Below, one piece after another: positions 15,567-21,278 of a DNA stretch of 21,278 bases. A program made the translations under genes and the position numbers. The notes under the pieces were generated by a model. That model ran no database searches. It was not told where the DNA came from and worked only from the letters and a program-made list of their open reading frames with translations. Position 1 is the stretch's first letter; the number at the start of each line of letters is the position of its first letter. This stretch comes from Symbiodinium natans (Eukaryota; Sar; Dinophyceae; Suessiales; Symbiodiniaceae). Where the stretch lies: contig CAJNDS010001366.1 in the NCBI GenBank assembly GCA_905221605.1, positions 1 through 21,278 on the forward strand, written 5' to 3'.

Positions 15567-18071
15567 ATGGCTGACCCCGGGCTGTCGACCCCTGTGCCTG
15601 AAGACGAAGACGACGAAGCTTTGTTTGGCCCCGGTGGTGCCCAGGACGGGCAACAACCGCCAACACAACCCCCTGGAGCTTCTGCTCCAGCGGGAGGACC
15701 CGCCACGGTCGTCGGACTTGACCCTCAACTCCAGCAGATGATGGTCCAGATGATGCAGAGTCAGGAAGCATTGTCGGCAGCTGTGAGCAACCCATTTGGG
15801 GGTGCTTCAAGTGCAGCAGCTGCCGGAAGTCCCACGGCAAAGGCTTCTGCTCCTCCACCGGCACCATCACAGAACCTGCATGTTGGAAGTAACCGTGCAG
15901 AGAAGTATCTGCCAGCATTGCCGCTCATCGATAATGTGTCGATGGGAAAAGGGCGTGTGAGAGAGCTGGAGGAGTACCATCGGTGGTGCGAGGTGCTTGC
16001 TTCCTGGCTGGCGTTGATAGACGACAACTATGTCAATGAGTTGCGCCAGGCAATGACGCATGACCGTGAGATCAAGCAGTCTGACATGGCAGTTCCGGTA
16101 GCATCGCGTTCGGCGAGGTTGTTTTACTACCTGCAACAAAGTCTGCAGAAGTTCGAACGTGGGATGGAACTGGTGAGAAGCACGTCGATGCGTCAAGGAC
16201 AAGCTGCTTGTGGTTATGAGGTGATGCGTCAAATGCACCAGACCTTCAGCATTGTCTCTCGCATGGAGGCCATTGCTGTGAGAGATGAAGCCCTTCGCCT
16301 AACTTCGAAGGCGAGTTCGTACAAGCGACCGCTTGACTGCGTCCGCTTCCTTGAGGACGAGCTTGGGAAGGTAGACCAGAAGCTGCATCGGTTCCCTGAA
16401 CTGAGGCTTGGAGCATCTGATCGTTCAACCCTTCTTCTTCAATCTGTCAGCCCAGAGTGTAGGCATTACGTTGTCCTGCATGGGAAGTCTGGGAGCTGGG
16501 AGGAACTGGTTGAAAGCATCCGGTTCTACGAGGAGCAAACCCGATTGTGTGATGCCGGTTCGCTGAATGCAGTTGGGGAGCGCGGCCTCTGCTGGAACTG
16601 TGGCAAATCAGGCCATATGAGTTGGCAGTGCCCCGACAAGAGCTCTGGAAAAGGGAAGAAGAGGGATGAACCGAAAGGTGGAAAGCCTTCTGGTTCCAAG
16701 AATCGAGAGAAGAGCCCTAAAGGGAAGGGCAAAGGCAAAGGGAAGACAGACAAAGGAAAGGGTGGAAAGCCCAAGGGGAAGCCAAAGAACAAAGGAAAGC
16801 CCAAGGGCCGAGCTGTGGAAGACGAGCAGTCTGATCAGGTGATGGCAATGCGGTCTCATCATCTGAGTGGCTTGGGTCCGGGGACAAGAACTAATGAGCC
16901 CAATGAAGCTGAGCCCCCTCGTCTCACCATGACGAACGGAGAGATCGAGAGACTGAACCAGTCCTCCTCTAGGAATAGCTCTTTCGCATGGCTCATTGAT
17001 AGTGGAGCCACCTGCCACGTGTTGTCAGAGAGTGCGTTGGGTTTTTACGAAGTCGTCAAGGAGCATTCGGGACCTCTTCCTGTGCTCATGAGTGCTAGCG
17101 ATACGCCCATGGAATGTGTCAAGTTGGTTGACATTCGGGTGAAGTTTGGGAAGTTGGGGCCCGTAGTGCTTCAACAGGTCTTGGTTTGCAAGATTGGTTT
17201 CAACGTAGTCAGTTCTTGGCAAGCATCCCTTTCGGGTTGGAGTACCTGGCTCACCTCAGAGCCTGGATCAAGCTGCTTGGTGAAGCAGACGGAACGAGGT
17301 TCCTCGATGTGGGTGCCTTTGGTTCGTGAAGCCAGGAGCTGGTGGGCGTTGGCTAAGGAGATTGGCCCTACCAAGGCAAAGCCGAAAGGAAGAAGAAGCA
17401 AAGGGGGCTCACCCAAGCCGGGGTGGAGCCCGAATGACGACGCGATGGAAGTGGATAAGGTGCAGAAGAAGGCACCGCCCAACGTAGGAAGAGCATTGGA
17501 GGTGACACCTTTTAAGTTTTTGCTGCGAGCATTTTCAGTGAAGCAACATGTGGGGGAACACGAGCTGCATGAGCATGTTTTACAGGAGCGTTTGAGTGGA
17601 TGTGAGCATGCTGCAGTTGCAAAAGTAGGAGTAGACCTGGAAACCCCATCCTCTGCATGTTGTGCTGAAGCTTTATGTTCCGCCGCAGCTGTTTTGCTTA
17701 AGTCTGCAAGCAACACGTCTTTGGAGAAGCAAACCAGTAGGGACACACGCTGTGGAGACAAGGGTTTTGAGTGCGTAGGGGTAGGGCCTGTGCCGCTCCA
17801 GCCTCAGAGTGTTTGCATTAGGAGTAGGAGTGTCTTGCGTGTAGGACGTAGGAGTGACTTGCACCCCAGCGCTTGTGTGCCTGAGTGTTTGTTGGGACAG
17901 AGTGAAGAGAGGAAGTGTGCCTTTCGGAGCTTGCGTTGGCCAGGAGTGTTTCTGAAAGCATTGCTGGTGTTGTGTGCTCTAGGAGTGTTTTGCTCAAAGC
18001 CTGGAGCCTTTGTAAGGGACCTTGTAAAGGATGGAGCTTCCGGAAGCCCTCGCCTCCGCTCTGTCTTGTGA
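15567..18071 (+). CDS. Gag-protease polyprotein of LTR retrotransposon
   Basis: 834 codons from ATG in a strong context (GCCATGG), 31 nt after the PBS, to TGA at 18069-18071. Residues 1-110 are acidic, then Pro/Ala/Gln-rich. About 115-335 is a helical capsid-like Gag region (LEEYHRWCEVLASWLALIDD). The CCHC zinc knuckle C342-x2-C345-x4-H350-x4-C355 binds element RNA. A Lys/Gly-rich basic tract follows at about 362-415. The aspartic protease active site is D478 in LIDSGATCHV, which would process the polyprotein. From about 590 there is a basic linker, and the last ~120 residues are Cys/Leu/Arg-rich with a hydrophobic stretch (FLKALLVLCALGVF) and no known domain. Integrase lies downstream in another frame, so Pol needs a frame change, or this copy carries an insertion that broke the frame. 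Confidence 0.88.
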   Translation: MADPGLSTPVPEDEDDEALFGPGGAQDGQQPPTQPPGASAPAGGPATVVGLDPQLQQMMVQMMQSQEALSAAVSNPFGGASSAAAAGSPTAKASAPPPAPSQNLHVGSNRAEKYLPALPLIDNVSMGKGRVRELEEYHRWCEVLASWLALIDDNYVNELRQAMTHDREIKQSDMAVPVASRSARLFYYLQQSLQKFERGMELVRSTSMRQGQAACGYEVMRQMHQTFSIVSRMEAIAVRDEALRLTSKASSYKRPLDCVRFLEDELGKVDQKLHRFPELRLGASDRSTLLLQSVSPECRHYVVLHGKSGSWEELVESIRFYEEQTRLCDAGSLNAVGERGLCWNCGKSGHMSWQCPDKSSGKGKKRDEPKGGKPSGSKNREKSPKGKGKGKGKTDKGKGGKPKGKPKNKGKPKGRAVEDEQSDQVMAMRSHHLSGLGPGTRTNEPNEAEPPRLTMTNGEIERLNQSSSRNSSFAWLIDSGATCHVLSESALGFYEVVKEHSGPLPVLMSASDTPMECVKLVDIRVKFGKLGPVVLQQVLVCKIGFNVVSSWQASLSGWSTWLTSEPGSSCLVKQTERGSSMWVPLVREARSWWALAKEIGPTKAKPKGRRSKGGSPKPGWSPNDDAMEVDKVQKKAPPNVGRALEVTPFKFLLRAFSVKQHVGEHELHEHVLQERLSGCEHAAVAKVGVDLETPSSACCAEALCSAAAVLLKSASNTSLEKQTSRDTRCGDKGFECVGVGPVPLQPQSVCIRSRSVLRVGRRSDLHPSACVPECLLGQSEERKCAFRSLRWPGVFLKALLVLCALGVFCSKPGAFVRDLVKDGASGSPRLRSVL

Positions 18072-18088
18072 ACTCCCAAAGTGGGAGT
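18072..18088 (+). promoter_or_regulatory. Perfect hairpin directly after the Gag-PR stop codon
   Basis: ACTCCCA-AAG-TGGGAGT: a 7-bp perfect stem with a 3-nt loop, beginning at the base after TGA (18069-18071). Its position fits either a recoding stimulator or the border of an inserted segment. Confidence 0.5.
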
Positions 18089-18111
18089 GTGGCCCAGGTG
18101 GAAGCCTTTTC

Positions 18112-18131
18112 GACGAGCATGATTGCTCGTC
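18112..18131 (+). promoter_or_regulatory. Perfect hairpin holding the ATG of the nested ORF
   Basis: GACGAGCA-TGAT-TGCTCGTC: an 8-bp perfect stem with a 4-nt loop. The A of the ATG at 18119-18121 closes the stem and T and G lie in the loop, so the start codon of the following 434-codon ORF is presented by the hairpin. Confidence 0.5.
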
Positions 18132-19420
18132 TTGCGCACCGTTTCGAGGAGGAAGGTCAGCTGTCTCTTTCGAGGCAGCTTCTCCAAAACATCGACCTTT
18201 TTACCTCGACCCCTGGCTCGGTCGAACGGCTGTTGGGGATTCCAGCCTGCCTTGGGGAGTTGGAGACACAGGAGTTGGTGATCAACGGCATTCCGGTGAA
18301 GCAACCTATGCTCATTGCCGAGCTGCGAGCCATTGCTGCTCCGACGGTGGACCAGTCGGTTTTGACGGACACCCTCGTCGAGGAGCACGACCGTCGTGCA
18401 GAGTATGCAAGGTATGGCTATGTTTTGACCACCGTGGGGGTGGTAGTTGCCGATGTGAGTGCTACCATCCGCCAACCGCACCTTCCATGCGAGCAAAGGG
18501 GGTACTGGCGCAACAATCAGGTTGGCATCCAGCTCACCTTGAAGAAATTCCTTCTGTACCTGGAGGCGATTCGAGAGTTGCGGTGCCATCCTGCTCAATA
18601 CCAGTTGTTCGAGGCAGGGCTAGCAAGCATTCTGCCAAACGAGCTCAAGGTCGAGCGTGTGCCGGCTGCCGACTTGAGAGCGCTTTTGGCGGACGTGCTC
18701 GTCCAGAGCAACCGCCGGGTGACTTTGGCTGCTCAACCGCCAACTATAATACCGGATGTTGCACCATCCGCGTCGGGTGGCACGGCACCGCCTCTTCACA
18801 AAAGTGCCCCAGCTCCACCTCCTTCGGGGTGGGCTTTGCTCAACCAAGCGCGTGCAAAAGCCGAGGCAATGATTCGATTGCATGCCGACATGAAGAGAGC
18901 TGCAACAGCCGAGGTGGCTCCATCATCGTCGACGGGCCCCGCTTTTCCACCAGGGCCTCCGGCTTTCTTGCCGTTCAACCCTCCTTCCCCGCTTACGCCG
19001 TCCGTCTTTTCCTATGCTCCATCTTCGGCACCAGGCACGCCTATGGAAGCAGGCATGCCTCTAACTCCGCCTCCTCTACCTCCTCCATCTTGGGCACCAG
19101 GCACGCCTATGGAAGCAAGCCTGCCTATACCTCCGCCTCCTTTACCTCCTCCATCGACACCGCACCCAGATACCTTGAGGGAGCTTGCGGGCGAGGTTCC
19201 AATGGAGGTCGAGACGCCGATGACGCCCGTGGAGGCATTCGGTGCCCCTGGGACCCCTATGGACGTGAGTTCCGAGGTCCCAATGGAGCCAATGGTCGGT
19301 GGCATTGGAAGTCCAGGGAGCGCTTCTCCTTTGACCCCGCCGGCAGAGACGAGTATGGTGGTTCCAAACCCACCTATGGACAATTCGGATGTGGGAGACT
19401 CTGGCTCCGAGATGGATTGA
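18119..19420 (+). CDS. Unrecognised nested ORF between protease and integrase
   Basis: 434 codons from the first ATG; the frame is open back to about 17915 with only a GTG. I do not recognise a family. About 1-215 looks like a folded, mostly helical domain (LAHRFEEEGQLSLSRQLLQ near the start, IQLTLKKFLLYLEAIREL near 140-160). About 216-430 is Pro/Ala/Ser-rich and probably disordered, with a duplicated PPPLPPPS-containing segment and repeated APGTPM motifs, ending in an acidic tail (DNSDVGDSGSEMD). The codon choice and C-rich composition differ from the flanking pol sequence, where GTAGGAGT-like words are frequent. It starts 48 nt after the Gag-PR stop. It could be a captured gene, an extra Copia ORF, or an inserted element. 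The next frame is also open throughout. Confidence 0.55.
   Translation: MIARLAHRFEEEGQLSLSRQLLQNIDLFTSTPGSVERLLGIPACLGELETQELVINGIPVKQPMLIAELRAIAAPTVDQSVLTDTLVEEHDRRAEYARYGYVLTTVGVVVADVSATIRQPHLPCEQRGYWRNNQVGIQLTLKKFLLYLEAIRELRCHPAQYQLFEAGLASILPNELKVERVPAADLRALLADVLVQSNRRVTLAAQPPTIIPDVAPSASGGTAPPLHKSAPAPPPSGWALLNQARAKAEAMIRLHADMKRAATAEVAPSSSTGPAFPPGPPAFLPFNPPSPLTPSVFSYAPSSAPGTPMEAGMPLTPPPLPPPSWAPGTPMEASLPIPPPPLPPPSTPHPDTLRELAGEVPMEVETPMTPVEAFGAPGTPMDVSSEVPMEPMVGGIGSPGSASPLTPPAETSMVVPNPPMDNSDVGDSGSEMD
19027..19158 (+). repeat. 66-bp tandem duplication in the Pro-rich region
   Basis: GGCACCAGGCACGCCTATGG occurs at 19027 and at 19093, followed by similar (CTxCCxCCTCC) pyrimidine-rich stretches. 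Two in-frame copies encode APGTPMEA plus a polyproline run. Confidence 0.8.
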
Positions 19421-19422
19421 TA

Positions 19423-21278
19423 TGCTTGGGTATGGGCCCTGAGGGCCTAAAAGCCGGGCATGAGTTGCTCCGATCTTCGCCGCAATGCACAAAATTGGTA
19501 GGAGTAGGTCTGAAAGCCCTGCTGTTTGCAGTAGGAGACTGGCTGTGTGCATTAGGAGGTAGGGTAGGAGCGTTTGAGTGCTTGGTAGGTGACTGTGAGT
19601 GCAGCCTGCCTGCCGCGAATGGGTCTGCACACTGTCCCTCTGTGCCCAGGTCTTCATGGAAAGGAAGCAGTGCCTTGGCTTTAGGGTTGGTTCTGGGTTT
19701 GGTTTTCAGAGGTTGGCTGCGTAGGTGCGTGAAGCTTTTGAGTGTGCGCCGTAGGAGTAGGCTGAAGTTTGTGCGTGTAACTTTGGTAGGACGTGTGCCA
19801 CGTAGGTCTTGGAGTGTTGTGCGCCGCCTGTTGTTTTTGCGTGGCGTGCTTGCTTGTGAGTTGAAAGCTGAGCCTACGGGCGAGGAAGCAAAAGGGCCAA
19901 TGATGAAACGTTGGCGTGCCTTTAAGAAGTGGGCCTTGTGTGGGCTTCGGTCCCTGCGGGGGTCCGAGCAAAAGAAGGCCGTGGCACGTTCTGAGGCCCT
20001 GCGTATGCTTGCTGGTTTGCCGACCCCGGTTGTTGTGAATTCGGAGTCGGAGGAAGAGTTGATTCCTGATCCGTTGGAAGCTGAACTTGCGAAACCCAGC
20101 GGAAGTGAACCCCCTAGGCCCTCCGATGTTCGAAAGAAACCCCGTGTGGAGAATGTTCCCTCAGGTGAACCGGGTGCCCTGAGTTCCCCGGAGGTGGTGA
20201 GCGATGCTCTGGATCCTGAGGTTCCGGTTTATTTGACCTCGGAGCGGCTGAAGGCGCACCGAAATAAGGGCCACCAACCTTATCTTAGTTGCTGTGACAC
20301 ATGTCAAAGCGCTAGAGGGAGAGTGCCGGCTCGTAGGAAGCACATGAAACACCACCACGGACCCGGAGAGTTGCAAGTCGACTTTGGATTTTTCGGAAAG
20401 AATGTTCGTTTCCTTCTCATGGTTCATGTGGTGTCGGGGTACATACATACCGTGGTCTTAGGACCTGAGGATGAAGTGCCCGCTGTATCGGTTTGCAAAG
20501 CCTTTACGGAAATGGGATTGAGTGGATTGGACATTGTTGTCCACGGGGACCAAGAAAATCTCCTCGAGAGTGTTTTCCGCAATGCAGCGAAACACCGGAC
20601 ATTCGGGGGGAGGTCAATGCACTGGGTCCCGTTCGCGATAAACAGACCTCAAGCGAAGGGCATCGTGGAACGCCATGTTTGCCTTGTGAAAGAAGCGTTC
20701 TGGTCTGTTTGGCTGGGCTTAGAAGAGCGTGTAGGTGAAAAGTTGCCTCTAGGGAGCCATCTGTTTGTTGAGGCCATGAGGTACTCTGTGAGGATGCATA
20801 ACTTGTTTCATGTGTCCAAGGAACACAGCACGCCGTTGGAGAGACTGCGTGGGTCGACAGTTCAGCCAGTGAAGAGCTGTGAGTTTGGGGTTGTGGGCTT
20901 TGGGAAGCCTCAGAAGGACTACCCAGAGCACCGCGGAAAGCGCTTGGTGAGGGCACTCTATGTAGGACCTCACGGTGCTAATGGATCCGGGATTCGGGTC
21001 TTTGTTCCAATAGGTATTGGAAAGCCCCCTCGTTTGGAAATCTTCAGCTCTTTTCGTGCCAAAGATCCAGTGGAGTTTGACAAAGCTGCTTTGCGTGACC
21101 TTCGAGGTAATAAGGAAGACCCTGAAAGACCCATCAAGTTCGATGTTCCAATCGATGGTCCGAGTCCGCCGCTTGATTCCCCAAATATCCCTGAAGGAAG
21201 TCTTGAGTTTCCTGTTGAACGCACCGAACCACCTGCTCTTGAGGGCCCTGGAGCAATGGAAGAAGAAGGAGAGTTGGA
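19423..21278 (+). CDS. Pol segment with integrase (partial, runs off the window)
   Basis: The reading frame has no stop from 18016 to the window end; recognisable pol-like sequence begins after the nested ORF, hence the start given. To about 20220 it is a basic, then Glu/Pro-rich linker. The integrase zinc domain has His codons at 20257 and 20272 (H-x4-H) and Cys codons at 20293 and 20302 (CDTC). The catalytic core has Asp at 20380 (LQVDFGF), Asp at 20548 (HGDQEN) and Glu at 20668 (GIVERHV), giving D-x55-D-x39-E. The downstream region (SCEFGVVGFGKPQKDYPEHR, then RALYVGPHG) resembles the part of Copia Pol after the core. Integrase inserts element cDNA into the chromosome. RT and RNase H are expected further right. 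There is no start codon of its own, so it is made as a fusion or is separated from Gag-PR by an insertion. Confidence 0.85.

Larger units (their letters stand above)
15125..21278 (+). mobile_element. Copia-order LTR retrotransposon (right end outside window)
   Basis: Inserted in minisatellite B. In order: 5' LTR, PBS, Gag with CCHC knuckle, aspartic protease, an unrecognised nested ORF, then integrase. Integrase following protease without an intervening reverse transcriptase is the Ty1/copia gene order; Gypsy elements place integrase after RT. RT, RNase H, the polypurine tract and the 3' LTR are not in the window. Gag-PR is in one frame and integrase in the next, with the extra ORF in the third. 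Confidence 0.88.

Noticed and set aside
17804-19657. Minus-strand ORFs opposite the retrotransposon
   Set aside because: They are shadows of the plus-strand frames; no domains or credible starts.

Overview
The window looks like repeat-rich accessory DNA from a eukaryotic nuclear genome, most probably a dinoflagellate (Symbiodiniaceae-like). The reasons are interstitial telomere repeats of the TTTAGGG type, GC-rich transposon coding next to AT-rich satellite, a match to the 3' end of the dinoflagellate spliced leader inside an LTR, and the styles of the Helitron and Copia-order elements. The organism call is inference. I see no ordinary single-copy host gene that I can name.

Layout. 1-914: minisatellite A (62-bp units). 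915-2690: minisatellite B (65-bp units). 2797-3340: telomere-type TTTAGGG arrays with flanking 13-bp repeats, plus a 13/14-bp microsatellite and very G-rich tracts. 3487-4372: AT-rich satellite C with a ~285-bp higher-order period. 4373-5253: nothing assignable. 5254-11272 (minus strand): core of a Helitron rolling-circle transposon. 11488-12105 (minus): an uncharacterised acidic ORF with a possible ubiquitin-like C-terminus. 12434-15010: array A again, with a 932-bp higher-order repeat. 15011-15124: the start of array B again. 15125-21278: an LTR retrotransposon inserted into array B on the plus strand and cut by the window end.

Helitron. Read in order on the minus strand, the pieces are: a zinc-ribbon-like N-terminus with five 32-residue charged repeats; a Cys cluster; the HUH half of the Rep nuclease; the YxxxY catalytic-tyrosine half; a Pif1-type helicase; a C2HC finger; a Lys/Ala-rich linker; and a C-terminal Josephin-type cysteine protease domain with all expected catalytic residues. 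The chain is broken by two frame changes in the same sense and one in-frame TAG. It is therefore either a recently decayed copy or an element that uses recoding or unseen introns.

LTR element. A 399-bp 5' LTR (TGTGAAA...TTTCACA) is followed directly by an initiator-Met-like primer binding site. A Gag-protease frame (CCHC knuckle, DSGA) comes next, and then an integrase with HHCC and D,D,E residues. Protease followed by integrase with no reverse transcriptase between them is the Copia order; RT and RNase H should lie beyond the right edge. Between protease and integrase sits an unrecognised 434-aa ORF in a third frame. It is preceded by two perfect hairpins, one directly after the Gag-protease stop and one holding the ORF's own ATG in its loop.

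The A/B array junction occurs twice with one mismatch in about 114 bp, so A-B was duplicated recently. The left copy shows the LTR insertion site still unoccupied.
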